From NCBI RefSeq assembly GCF_030160015.1, contig NZ_BSNN01000004.1, forward strand, positions 558,001 to 622,000: DNA of 64,000 nucleotides. Reading direction: 5' to 3'. The position numbers and the translations under genes were made by a program. This document shows positions 37,218 through 45,120 of the stretch, piece after piece. The notes below the pieces were generated by a model, which saw only the letters and a program-made list of their open reading frames with translations, did no database searches and had not been told where the DNA came from. Each line of letters opens with the position of its first letter. The stretch's first letter is position 1. This DNA is from Amylibacter marinus. Its GTDB lineage: Bacteria > Pseudomonadota > Alphaproteobacteria > Rhodobacterales > Rhodobacteraceae.

Positions 37218-37250
37218 TAAATGAAAAAGCCTACACCAAGGAATGTAGGC
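37218..37250 (-). terminator. Intrinsic terminator of the small 37.3-kb unit
   Basis: On the minus strand GCCTACA and TGTAGGC form a 7-bp stem around an 8-base loop, directly followed by TTTTTCATTT. The T-run on this strand only shows that transcription comes from the right, where no ordinary gene exists. Confidence 0.75.
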
Positions 37251-37453
37251 TTCTCTCGAGATTTAGAGGTGGCAAGCAAAGCTGACGCTTTGGAGCCGGG
37301 TGTTCGAATTGGGGGGCTGCCCCCTAGACGTGCACCTCGCTCGTATCCTTCACCAGCTGCTCTGTTTTCCCAATAATCATAGGCACCTCCTTTCGATTGT
37401 TTCATTGACCGGATGATGTATCCGATATCTGAATCAAAGCACGAGTTTGCCAA
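37251..37453 (-). ncRNA. Putative structured small transcript (37.2-37.45 kb)
   Basis: The 426-base gap between the SPFH and aminotransferase genes contains one compact minus-strand unit: strong ribosome-binding site, 18-codon ORF, GC-rich hairpin near 37313-37325, a second 6-bp hairpin with a tetraloop near 37275-37292, then the terminator. It ends about 100 bases before the SPFH start, so it is a separate short RNA rather than that gene's leader unless the terminator is conditional. The rest of the gap (37117-37215 and 37454-37505) is AT-rich with nothing recognisable. tmRNA, SRP RNA and riboswitch consensus features were sought and not found. Confidence 0.4.
37324..37380 (-). CDS. Candidate 18-aa leader peptide or small protein
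   Basis: ATG 37380 is preceded, at 6-nt spacing, by AAAGGAGGT, one of the strongest ribosome-binding sites in the window. The ORF encodes MIIGKTEQLVKDTSEVHV and stops at TAG. Just past the stop, GGGGG-CAG-CCCCC and then CAAAGC-GTCA-GCTTTG form two tight hairpins before the terminator at 37218. A longer frame shifted by one base also crosses this segment (from ATG 37403, 62 codons), but it reads through the terminator and has no ribosome-binding site. The product resembles nothing I know. It could be a leader peptide, a toxin/antitoxin-scale peptide or part of a regulatory RNA. Confidence 0.4.
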   Translation of the reverse strand: MIIGKTEQLVKDTSEVHV

Positions 37454-37505
37454 ATCTCCAAATGTTTTTTTGTAAATGAAGTGTGAACAGGGCGTGTTCG
37501 GTAGG

Positions 37506-37536
37506 GGGGCTTGGGGTTTTTATGGCCCAAAGCCCC
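37506..37536 (-). terminator. Terminator-like hairpin after the aminotransferase gene
   Basis: Arms GGGGCTTTGGG and CCCAAGCCCC (minus strand) can pair with one bulged T, 7 nt past the aminotransferase stop. The loop contains an A-run and no T-run follows on the minus strand, so termination efficiency is uncertain. Confidence 0.5.
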
Positions 37537-37542
37537 TTTAAA

Positions 37543-38730
37543 TTAGGTGCGAATAACAGACACCACAGCGTTTGCGATGGTTTCGATTTTATCTTCTGTA
37601 ACGCCTGCGATATTCAGACGGCTGTCGAAAACCATATAGATTGCGTGCTCTTCGCGCAGGCGATCCACCTGTGCTTCGGTCAGGCCAAGGCGTGAAAACA
37701 TGCCGCGGTGATCGGCAATGAAATCGAAACGGTCTGAATTTGAGGCCTTGCGCAGGGCCTCGGCCAGCTTTTTGCGCGCGGACAACATACCCAGGCGCAC
37801 CTCTTCCAGTTCGGCCATCCAATCGGCGCGCAATTCTGGGTCAGACAGCACCATGGTCACAAGGCGTGCGCCGTGATCGGGCGGGAAGCTGAAGTTCTGG
37901 CGGTTCACATAGGACAGGTTGCCTTGGGTGATGGCATTGGTTTCTGCATCCGGCGAGATCGCCAAGATCAGGCCCGTGCGCTCGCGGTAGATGCCAAAGT
38001 TTTTTGAACAACTGGCTGCAATCAGCATTTGCGGGGCGCGCGCCGCCATTAGGCGCGGGCCGTAGGTATCCTCGATCAAGCCATCACCAAAACCTTGGTA
38101 GGCGATATCGATAAAGGGGATAGCGCCTTTGGCCACGATAAGGTCTGCCACCTGATCCCATTGATCTTTGGTTAGGTTTGCGCCTGTTGGATTGTGACAA
38201 CAGCCGTGTAGAACCACCACATCGTTTTGTGCGATGCCATTCAGATCAGCCATCATTTTGTCAAAATCTACCGCACAGGTTTCGGCATCAAAATAGCCGT
38301 ATTTTCCCACCGGCACGCCAACATGTTTGGCGATGGTGAGGTGGTTGCCCCATGTAGGGTCAGAAAACCAAACGGTGCCGCCGGTGCCGGTCATTTTTAC
38401 CAATTCCAGCACATGGTGGATGGCCCCAGTGCCGCCGGGTGTGGCGCAATAGGAAACCCGGTCGCGATCAACCGTATCGCCCAAGATCAGCTCGTGCATC
38501 ACGGTGTGAAACCCACCATCCCCGATCAGGGCGGTGTAGGTCTTGGTGGTTTCTTCGTTCCACAGCTGTTTTTCGGCCTTTTTAATGGCGCGCATGATCG
38601 GGGTGTTGCCCTGTGCATCCTTGTAGACGCCGACGCCTAGGTCGATTTTCTCTGGGCGTGGGTCTGCGCGATAGAGGGCCGACAGGCCGATGATGCGATC
38701 TGCGGGTTGTTTCTGTAGATTGGACAGCAT
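37543..38730 (-). CDS. Aromatic/aspartate-type aminotransferase (class I)
   Basis: A 395-aa PLP enzyme of the AspC/TyrB group. Visible features: N-terminal IDLGVGVYKDAQGNTPIM, the SDPTWGNH segment, HGCCHNPTGANLT near 190, and the PLP Lys in SCSKNFGIYRERTG near 248, with the terminal NIAGV. TyrB-like enzymes transaminate Tyr, Phe and Asp and can act on Cys to yield 3-mercaptopyruvate. It lies 8 nt downstream of sseA on the same strand, which favours a cysteine-transamination role in addition to aromatic amino acids; this is inference. Confidence 0.92.
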   Translation of the reverse strand: MLSNLQKQPADRIIGLSALYRADPRPEKIDLGVGVYKDAQGNTPIMRAIKKAEKQLWNEETTKTYTALIGDGGFHTVMHELILGDTVDRDRVSYCATPGGTGAIHHVLELVKMTGTGGTVWFSDPTWGNHLTIAKHVGVPVGKYGYFDAETCAVDFDKMMADLNGIAQNDVVVLHGCCHNPTGANLTKDQWDQVADLIVAKGAIPFIDIAYQGFGDGLIEDTYGPRLMAARAPQMLIAASCSKNFGIYRERTGLILAISPDAETNAITQGNLSYVNRQNFSFPPDHGARLVTMVLSDPELRADWMAELEEVRLGMLSARKKLAEALRKASNSDRFDFIADHRGMFSRLGLTEAQVDRLREEHAIYMVFDSRLNIAGVTEDKIETIANAVVSVIRT

Positions 38731-38738
38731 GGTGTTTC

Positions 38739-39557
38739 CTAATCAGTAGCAATTGGTAAATCGTCGCGTGCGCCCCATTCAGACCAAGAACCATCATATA
38801 GGGATGTTTCTGTATTCCCCAGTCTTGCAAGAGCCATGGCAAGAATTGCCGCAGTCACGCCCGAACCGCAAGAGGTAATTATGGGTTGTTCTGGGTCTAG
38901 GTCTGCATTTTGGAATTGTTTTCTCAGCTCTGCCTCGGGCAATAGGCGCCCCTGCGCATCCAATAGCAATTTGAAGAACAGGTTTTTGGAATTTGGAATA
39001 TGCCCCGATCTGGTGTTGGGGCGCGGTTCTGGTGCCTGTCCCAAGAAGCGCGCATTGGGGCGGGCATCGGCGATCTGGGTCTTGGTGGTCAGCACCTGTT
39101 GGGCATTTACCACCCTGTTCGGATTTAGGGTGGCGTGATATTTCGCGGGGGTTGGCGTGCTGGGAGTGGTGGCAATTGGGTGGCCCTGTGCCAGCCATTG
39201 TGGCATGCCGCCCTCTAGCACATAGACCTGTTCATGGCCCATGGCGCGAAACATCCACCAGACGCGCGCGGCGGAAAACAGCCCCGCCGTGTCATAAACA
39301 ATAACCGTGTCGGTATTCGATATACCCATGGCCCCCACCGCAGTGGCGAATGCGTCCGAGGTGGGCAGCATATGCGGCAAGTCGCTATCGTGATCCGCGA
39401 TGGCATCTATATCGAAAAACTGTGCGTTCGGGATATGCTGCGCGTGGAACTCTGCGCGGCAATCGCGTTGATCGCTGGGCAGGTACCACGAGGCATCCAA
39501 GATTTTTACGTGGTCTAGGTTTGCGGCTAGCCACTGGGGGGATTGGGATATTTTCAT
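38739..39557 (-). CDS. sseA: 3-mercaptopyruvate sulfurtransferase
   Basis: A 272-aa tandem-rhodanese protein. The catalytic loop in the second domain reads CGSGVTA (near residue 231), the form typical of mercaptopyruvate sulfurtransferases such as E. coli SseA, rather than the CRKGVTA of thiosulfate sulfurtransferases. The first domain is the usual inactive copy. It transfers sulfur from 3-mercaptopyruvate to thiol acceptors or cyanide. The aminotransferase that could supply 3-mercaptopyruvate follows directly. Confidence 0.93.
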   Translation of the reverse strand: MKISQSPQWLAANLDHVKILDASWYLPSDQRDCRAEFHAQHIPNAQFFDIDAIADHDSDLPHMLPTSDAFATAVGAMGISNTDTVIVYDTAGLFSAARVWWMFRAMGHEQVYVLEGGMPQWLAQGHPIATTPSTPTPAKYHATLNPNRVVNAQQVLTTKTQIADARPNARFLGQAPEPRPNTRSGHIPNSKNLFFKLLLDAQGRLLPEAELRKQFQNADLDPEQPIITSCGSGVTAAILAMALARLGNTETSLYDGSWSEWGARDDLPIATD

Positions 39558-39593
39558 CTGGCCTGCGTAGCGGTTTTTGTGGTGTCGCGCAAA

Positions 39594-39626
39594 GAAAAAC
39601 GCGCCAAGGCTAGCCTGGCGCGTTTC
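39594..39626 (-). terminator. Intrinsic terminator after the 91-aa Gly-rich protein gene
   Basis: On the minus strand, ACGCGCCA and TGGCGCGT pair across a 9-base loop and are followed by TTTTTCTTT. It lies just past the stop of the gene at 39640 and insulates it from sseA. Confidence 0.85.
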
Positions 39627-39639
39627 GGGAGGAACCGAA

Positions 39640-39915
39640 TTACGTTGTAAACTTTTTGCGGATCACACTGACCAGCATCATCACCGCAGCACCGCCAATC
39701 CCGCCAGATGCGGCGGCTGTACCCATGGCGGGGGTGTCTGCCAGTGTTGAAAGCGCGCCACCATTGAATGCGTTAATCACTTGACCACCCAGACCGCCAC
39801 CCAGCAGGCCCGTTAGGCTGTTGCCTAGGACCCCGAGGTTCAGGTTTTTTAGGAAAGCACCGGCACCATTTGCGCAGATTAGCCCTGCGACCATATTCAG
39901 CATCAATGTTTCCAT
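39640..39915 (-). CDS. Small Gly/Ala-rich hydrophobic protein of unknown function
   Basis: A 91-aa protein with hydrophobic stretches at about 5-20 and 65-85, a central glycine-zipper-like tract GLLGGGLGGQVINAF, and a basic end (VIRKKF). It resembles small uncharacterised alphaproteobacterial membrane proteins, but I cannot name a family. A GAGG ribosome-binding site precedes ATG 39915 and a strong terminator follows, so it is an independent, probably well expressed gene. The Gly-zipper pattern is compatible with oligomer formation in a membrane. Confidence 0.7.
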   Translation of the reverse strand: METLMLNMVAGLICANGAGAFLKNLNLGVLGNSLTGLLGGGLGGQVINAFNGGALSTLADTPAMGTAAASGGIGGAAVMMLVSVIRKKFTT

Positions 39916-39977
39916 TGGAACCTCACAAATTTATTTGTCGAGCATACAGTCGCCCTAGGGGAGAGTGCAAGGCACGG

Positions 39978-40451
39978 CTAGCTGTTTTTTAGCAACCGTT
40001 GCTTTTGGCGCGACCAGTCGCGGTTTTTGCTGGTTTCGCGTTTGTCGGCCTGTTTCTTACCCTTGGCCGTGCCGATCAATAATTTCACGCGACCCTTGTC
40101 GTTGAAATACATCTTTAGCGGCACGATGGTCATGGCTTGGCGGCCCTTGGCCTGCCATAGCTTGGCGATTTCGCGTTTGGATACCAGCAATTTACGGCGG
40201 CGGCGTTCTTCGTGGCCGAAATCACGGGCCTGTGGGTAGAGGGCAATGTAGGAATTAATTAGCCATAGTTCGCCGTCTTCTACATCGACATAGGCCTCGG
40301 TGATATGGGCGGCGGCGGTGCGCAGGGATTTCACCTCTGATCCCATCAGCATAACCCCGCATTCCAAGGTATCTTGGATTGCGTAATCGTATCGAGCACG
40401 GCGGTTTTCCGTGATCATTTTATTATTATCAAAGGTTTTTTGCTGTGCCAT
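39978..40451 (-). CDS. smpB: SsrA-binding protein SmpB
   Basis: A 157-aa OB-fold protein that carries tmRNA to stalled ribosomes. Diagnostic segments: [29 protein letters not shown] near residues 16-45, the [20 protein letters not shown] stretch near 72-91, and the basic C-terminal tail [20 protein letters not shown] 40451 matches the family start; seven upstream codons are not needed. dapA lies upstream on the same strand, a common alphaproteobacterial order, with a hairpin in between. No ssrA gene was recognised in the window. Confidence 0.95.
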   Translation of the reverse strand: MAQQKTFDNNKMITENRRARYDYAIQDTLECGVMLMGSEVKSLRTAAAHITEAYVDVEDGELWLINSYIALYPQARDFGHEERRRRKLLVSKREIAKLWQAKGRQAMTIVPLKMYFNDKGRVKLLIGTAKGKKQADKRETSKNRDWSRQKQRLLKNS

Positions 40452-40497
40452 GGTCGGGTGGATATAATCCAATGTGGCGGCCCTGCCAAGGGCATAA

Positions 40498-40515
40498 CGC
40501 GCCCCGAGGGGCGCG
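40498..40515 (-). terminator. GC-rich hairpin between dapA and smpB
   Basis: A perfect 8-bp stem CGCGCCCC/GGGGCGCG with a 2-base spacer lies 5 nt after the dapA stop. Minus-strand sequence after it is TTATG, with only a short T-run, so it may attenuate rather than fully stop transcription into smpB. Confidence 0.6.
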
Positions 40516-40520
40516 CAGGA

Positions 40521-41393
40521 TTAGTTTAGGATACCCGCAAGGCGCATGGCTGATGCGACCTTCTCTTTGGTGCTATCCTCTAATGTCGTCATCGGCAGGC
40601 GCATTTCATCCGAGCAGTGCCCCAAAAGGGATGCGCCGTATTTTGCGCCCGCGGCACCAGGTTCTGTAAAGATGGCCTCGTGCAGGGGCATCAGGCGGTC
40701 TTGGTATTCTAGGGCCGTTTTATAATCACCTGCGGCCAATGCATTTTGGAATTCAGCACAGAGCTTGGGGGCGACATTGGCTGTAACCGAAATACAGCCA
40801 ACCGCGCCGTGGGCAAATGCGCCAAGGGCGGATGCATCCTCGGCCGACATCTGTACGAAATCAGCGCCACATGACAGGCGTTGCTGGGTGATGCGATCCA
40901 TTGACCCCACCGCGTCTTTGACGCCGATGATGTTATCCAGCTTGGCCAATTCGCCCATGGTGTCTGGGGTCAGGTCAATCACGGAACGTGCCGGAATATT
41001 GTAGATGAAAATCGGCAGGCCAATTTCGTTTAGCGCCGCGAAATGGGCATAAAGCCCACGCTGGGTAGGCTTGTTATAATAGGGTGTCACCACCAATGCG
41101 GCATCCGCGCCCACATCCTTGGCAAATTGCATCAGGCCAACGGCCTCGGCGGTGTTATTAGAACCAGCGCCTGCAATCACCGGCACGCGGCCTTTGGTGT
41201 GTTCGACCACGACGCGGATCACGTGTTCGTGCTCGTCGTGGGATAGGGTGGCGCTTTCGCCGGTGGTACCAACGGGGACAAGACCATGCGAACCTTGGCT
41301 GATTTGCCAGTCCACAAGGTGTTTCAACGCCACATCATCCACTGTGCCGTTTGACATAGGGGTGATTAATGCGGGCATAGAGCCTTTGAACAT
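40521..41393 (-). CDS. dapA: 4-hydroxy-tetrahydrodipicolinate synthase
   Basis: A 290-aa TIM-barrel aldolase that condenses pyruvate and aspartate semialdehyde in lysine/diaminopimelate synthesis. Signatures: [15 protein letters not shown] near residues 44-58, the Tyr in [14 protein letters not shown] near 133, and the Schiff-base Lys in [12 protein letters not shown] near 161. GGAGG at proper spacing supports ATG 41393 over a TTG four codons earlier. The other pathway gene in the window is dapE at 19645. Confidence 0.96.
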   Translation of the reverse strand: MFKGSMPALITPMSNGTVDDVALKHLVDWQISQGSHGLVPVGTTGESATLSHDEHEHVIRVVVEHTKGRVPVIAGAGSNNTAEAVGLMQFAKDVGADAALVVTPYYNKPTQRGLYAHFAALNEIGLPIFIYNIPARSVIDLTPDTMGELAKLDNIIGVKDAVGSMDRITQQRLSCGADFVQMSAEDASALGAFAHGAVGCISVTANVAPKLCAEFQNALAAGDYKTALEYQDRLMPLHEAIFTEPGAAGAKYGASLLGHCSDEMRLPMTTLEDSTKEKVASAMRLAGILN

Positions 41394-41543
41394 GCTGTCC
41401 TCCAAGATTGTTGATCATTCTATTGATTCTGGGCCTATTAGCGCGAATTGGCGCAAATGAATACCATCAATTTATATCACTAAGTTCTGACTTTGAAAAA
41501 TTTGTGCAATCCCTTAGGGTTCGGCTAAGAAAAAAGGGCAGAT

Positions 41544-43487
41544 ATGAAAAAAATACTAAGAGCGGCGCTGTGCTTATCAGTGTTGGCCGTGGGCGGGCCG
41601 GTAATGGCAAATTTGGCACAGGATGGCAAACGCCTATCTGTAGCGCTACAGGCGATCGATGCAAAGAACTGGGCAGAGGCGGATCAGCTCCGCCGCGGGC
41701 TACAGGATAAGGTGGCCCGTGATATGGTGGTCTGGGCGCGTCTGCGCGCAGGTCAGGGCGCGTTTGAGGATTATGTGGAATTTTTAGCGCGCAATGCAGA
41801 TTGGCCGGGGCTGAAGCGTCTGCGTCGCAGTGGCGAGGCATCGATTGGATCAGGTGCTAATGCGCGCAGTGTGGTGGAGTATTTCGCGGCCCAAGCACCG
41901 CAAACAGGGGCTGGTGCGCTGGCCTTGGCGCGGGCTTATGGGCAGCTGGGTCAGGACAAGGCGGCGCGCGCCGCGGTGATTGCGGGCTATGTTAATCTAT
42001 CCTTGACCGAGCGTGTTGAGCGCGAATTTATGGACCGCCATAAGCGGATTGTGTCGCGTCACTATCAGGAACGGATGGACAATCTGTTGTGGAAGGGTTG
42101 GCAGGGCGAGGCCTCGCGCATGATCCCGCTGGTGTCTGATGCACAGGGTAAATTGGCCCGTGCGCGCATCGGTCTGCAACGCCAAGAGCCAAATGTTGAT
42201 GCGCTGATTGGCGCGGTTCCGCGTAGCCTAGCGGGGGATGGTGGTTTGGCCTACGACCGGTTTCAGTGGCGCATGAAGAAGGATCGCTGGGATGAGGCGC
42301 AGGAGTTAATCATCGAGCAGACCAGCAAGAAGCTGGGGCGTGCAGAAAGCTGGGGCAGCCGGCGACGCGGGTTTGCGCGCCGCGCTATGCGGGCCAAGGA
42401 CTATACCGCCGCCTATGGGTTGGCCAGCAAGCATGGTCTGAGCGCGGGGGCGGATTATGCCGATCTGGAGTGGTTATCGGGCTACATCGCCCTAAAGTTT
42501 TTAAACAAGCCAAAGCTGGCGCGCAAACATTTTGAGCGTTTTGAGGGGGTGGTCAAAACTCCCGTTAGCCGCGGGCGCGCTGGGTATTGGCTGGGGCAGG
42601 TCTATGAGGCGCTGGGCCAAGACGGCCTTGCGCAGGCGGCTTATCGTGATGGTGCACAGCATTCCACAAGCTTTTATGGTCAGCTAAGTGCAGAGCGTCT
42701 GCAATTGCCCCCGGATGCCAGCCTGATGGGCGATGTGCCCAAGGGCCGTTGGCAGAAATCCAGCTTTGCTAAATCCGAGGTATTGCGCGCGGCCCATTTG
42801 CTACATCACGGGGACCGTCCGGTAATGGTGCGCTGGTTCTTGGCGCATATGGCCGAGACCATGGGGCGCGATGATATGGCGATGTTGGCGGATTTCGCGC
42901 TAGAGCTGAACGAGCCTTTTGCCGCATTGGGCATTGCCAAAGAGGGGGCCAAGCGTGGGATCACCCTGCCCACGGCCTATTACCCTGTTACGGATTTGGC
43001 GGATTTCTCGCGTGATGTAGCGCCCGAGGTTGCCATGTCTATTGCGCGGCGCGAAAGCGAGCTGAACCCTGATGCGATCAGCCATGCGGGCGCGCGCGGA
43101 TTGATGCAGATTATGCCTGCCACCGCCCGCAATGTGGCCAAGGAAATTGGCGCCGAGTATTCCAAGAACCGCCTGACGTCTGATTGGAAATACAATGCCA
43201 CCCTTGGCACAGCCTATTTGGCGGGGCTGTTGGAGCGCTATGATGGCAACTATCCGCTGGCCTTTGCGGGGTATAATGCAGGGCCGCACCGTGCGGATGA
43301 CTGGATCGCCGAATATGGCGACCCGCGCGATTCATTGGGGGATCCGGTGGACTGGGTCGAGCACATCCCCTTTCGCGAAACCCGCAATTACGTGATGCGT
43401 GTGATGGAGAGCCTGCATGTGTACCGTGCGCGTATTCATGGCGCGGTAGGGGTTGTGCAATTGCGCGCGGATTTAACCCGCGGCTAG
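41544..43487 (+). CDS. Soluble lytic transglycosylase (Slt70-like)
   Basis: A 647-aa periplasmic enzyme. A signal peptide (residues 1-23, ending PVMA) is followed by a long superhelical Ala-rich U/L-domain (about 25-450) and a C-terminal SLT domain (about 480-610) with the catalytic Glu in RRESELNPDAIS, then GARGLMQIMPATA and FAGYNAGPHR. It degrades peptidoglycan strands with formation of 1,6-anhydromuramic ends. It shares no sequence similarity with the two MltB-type enzymes in this window. The stop overlaps by 4 nt the end of the convergent DMT transporter gene. Confidence 0.93.
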   Translation: MKKILRAALCLSVLAVGGPVMANLAQDGKRLSVALQAIDAKNWAEADQLRRGLQDKVARDMVVWARLRAGQGAFEDYVEFLARNADWPGLKRLRRSGEASIGSGANARSVVEYFAAQAPQTGAGALALARAYGQLGQDKAARAAVIAGYVNLSLTERVEREFMDRHKRIVSRHYQERMDNLLWKGWQGEASRMIPLVSDAQGKLARARIGLQRQEPNVDALIGAVPRSLAGDGGLAYDRFQWRMKKDRWDEAQELIIEQTSKKLGRAESWGSRRRGFARRAMRAKDYTAAYGLASKHGLSAGADYADLEWLSGYIALKFLNKPKLARKHFERFEGVVKTPVSRGRAGYWLGQVYEALGQDGLAQAAYRDGAQHSTSFYGQLSAERLQLPPDASLMGDVPKGRWQKSSFAKSEVLRAAHLLHHGDRPVMVRWFLAHMAETMGRDDMAMLADFALELNEPFAALGIAKEGAKRGITLPTAYYPVTDLADFSRDVAPEVAMSIARRESELNPDAISHAGARGLMQIMPATARNVAKEIGAEYSKNRLTSDWKYNATLGTAYLAGLLERYDGNYPLAFAGYNAGPHRADDWIAEYGDPRDSLGDPVDWVEHIPFRETRNYVMRVMESLHVYRARIHGAVGVVQLRADLTRG

Positions 43488-44341
43488 GATTTTGCGGCCC
43501 GTTCGCGCCAGAGGGTGAACAGCCCTGCACCCACCACAAAAGCGACCCCAATGGCGGTGGTATGCGTCAGCGTATCGCCAAAGATGCTGACCCCTAGGAT
43601 ACAGCCAAACACCAGTTGCATATAGGCAAAGGGCTGCACCGCGCTGGCCTGCGCCACGGCATAGCATTTGATCAGCAGGAAATGCCCAAGGGATGCTAAA
43701 ATGCACAGAAGCGCCATCCACGCCCAATCTTGGGGCGACATATTCTGCCAGTGGAATACCCCGATAGCGGTGGCAACGATTGCGCCTATGATGCCTGTCC
43801 AGAAGAAGCTGGTGCTGGGGGTGTCGCGCCGCGCGGCGTAGCGTGTTAGCAGGCCATAAAGTGCAAACATCAGCCCCGCGGATAGCGGGAATATCGCATG
43901 GATGCTGAACACCGCCCTGCCGGGCTGTAGGATGATCAGCATGCCCAAGAAGCCCACAAATATTGCCAGCCAGCGCCGCCAGCCCACCTGTTCGCCCAGT
44001 ATTGGCCCAGATAGGGCCGTGATGATCAGCGGATAGGCAATAAACAGGGCGTAGCTCTCGACCAGCCCCAGATAGACAAAGCCCAGCACCATAACATAGA
44101 CCTCGCCGACCAATAAAACCCCGCGGAGGACCTGTAGCCAGATCTGGCGGGTGCGCACGCTGTGGCCTTGGTGGCGGGTCAGGGCAATGACGAAGGCGGC
44201 AAAAAACCAATAGCGCACCATGATCACCATAAATACGTTATATTCCCCCGCGAGGTGGCGCGATATGCCATCCTGAAGCGCAAAAACCAAGGTGGTCGCA
44301 ATCATCAGCATAATACCGAGTTTTGTGTTGTTTTCTGTCAT
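43484..44341 (-). CDS. DMT-superfamily transporter (two EamA domains)
   Basis: A 285-aa inner-membrane protein with about ten hydrophobic segments in two EamA repeats (about residues 6-135 and 150-280). The N-terminus LGIMLMIATTLVFALQDGISRHL is typical of Rhodobacteraceae DMT carriers. Substrate is unknown. The start ATG 44341 (MTENNTKLG) is preferred; the preceding 33 open codons run into mnmD. It sits 58 nt downstream of mnmD on the same strand. Confidence 0.87.
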   Translation of the reverse strand: MTENNTKLGIMLMIATTLVFALQDGISRHLAGEYNVFMVIMVRYWFFAAFVIALTRHQGHSVRTRQIWLQVLRGVLLVGEVYVMVLGFVYLGLVESYALFIAYPLIITALSGPILGEQVGWRRWLAIFVGFLGMLIILQPGRAVFSIHAIFPLSAGLMFALYGLLTRYAARRDTPSTSFFWTGIIGAIVATAIGVFHWQNMSPQDWAWMALLCILASLGHFLLIKCYAVAQASAVQPFAYMQLVFGCILGVSIFGDTLTHTTAIGVAFVVGAGLFTLWRERAAKS

Positions 44342-44399
44342 GTGGGGTGCCTTATTTGACCAAAGCCTAGCCCAGAGAGCGCTGTATAGATAGTGATTT

Positions 44400-45074
44400 T
44401 TAGGTGCGTTTACCGACCGCCATATGCCGTTTGCGGCCAAATCCAGCTATGCGCGTGACGTTAAATCCTGCATCTGTCAGGCGCTGGCGCACATAGCCCG
44501 CGGCGCTATAGGTGGCAAAGGTGCCGTGTGGTGCGGTATGTTGGCCCAAGGCGCACAACAGATCTGCATCCCACAGTTCTGGATTTTTGGCAGGGCTGAA
44601 GCCATCTAGATACCATGCATCGGCCAAGCCATCCCAGCGTGGCAGGGTTTGGCGGGCATCCCCGATGATAATGGTTGCACGCAGTGTTGGCGTGTTGATC
44701 TGAAATCCCTTTTCCAATTGCACCAACATTTGTTCTGCTAAGGGGGAGAGTTCTGGCCAATGGTTCAGGGCGCGGCGCATGTGGGGGATTTCCATGGGAA
44801 AGGCCTCGAAGCTGGTGTAATTCAGCGGAGATGTATGCCCGGCCTCGATCCACGCCTGCCATGTGGCCAGCAGGTTTAGCCCCGTGCCAAAGCCCAGCTC
44901 TGCGATATGAAAATCGGGCGCAAAGCGCGCGGGCAGGTCATTGCCGCCGATGAATACATGGCGGGTTTCGCCCAACCCATCGTGTAGGGAAAAATAGGGG
45001 TCATCAAATGCCGTGGCGATCGGCGTGTCGCCATCGCGCCATGTTAGTGCGGCGTTTTCGATCTGGTCGGTCAT
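44400..45074 (-). CDS. mnmD: tRNA 5-(methylaminomethyl-2-thio)uridine methyltransferase domain protein MnmD
   Basis: A 224-aa SAM-dependent methyltransferase equal to the N-terminal half of E. coli MnmC. Motif I is ELGFGTGLNLLATWQAW (near residue 60), YLDGFSPAKNPELW near 154 is the family signature, and TYSAAGYVRQRL follows. It would complete mnm5s2U34 on tRNA wobble uridines. The oxidoreductase half of MnmC is not fused; a candidate is encoded divergently 46 nt away. Confidence 0.9.
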   Translation of the reverse strand: MTDQIENAALTWRDGDTPIATAFDDPYFSLHDGLGETRHVFIGGNDLPARFAPDFHIAELGFGTGLNLLATWQAWIEAGHTSPLNYTSFEAFPMEIPHMRRALNHWPELSPLAEQMLVQLEKGFQINTPTLRATIIIGDARQTLPRWDGLADAWYLDGFSPAKNPELWDADLLCALGQHTAPHGTFATYSAAGYVRQRLTDAGFNVTRIAGFGRKRHMAVGKRT

Positions 45075-45120
45075 GGTGTTTTGCCCTAGATAAACCCCAA
45101 GAATAGAAAGCGGCGCGCGA

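Noticed and set aside
37218-37453. tmRNA (one- or two-piece) or tRNA in the 37.3-kb gap, suggested by a TTCGAA sequence and nearby smpB
   Set aside because: The bases flanking TTCGAA cannot form a T-stem, no acceptor stem or CCA end is present, and no degradation-tag ORF ending in Ala-Ala is seen.
37217-37453. 78-codon ORF in the same gap
   Set aside because: It starts at TTG without a ribosome-binding site and runs through both hairpins and the terminator stem and T-run.
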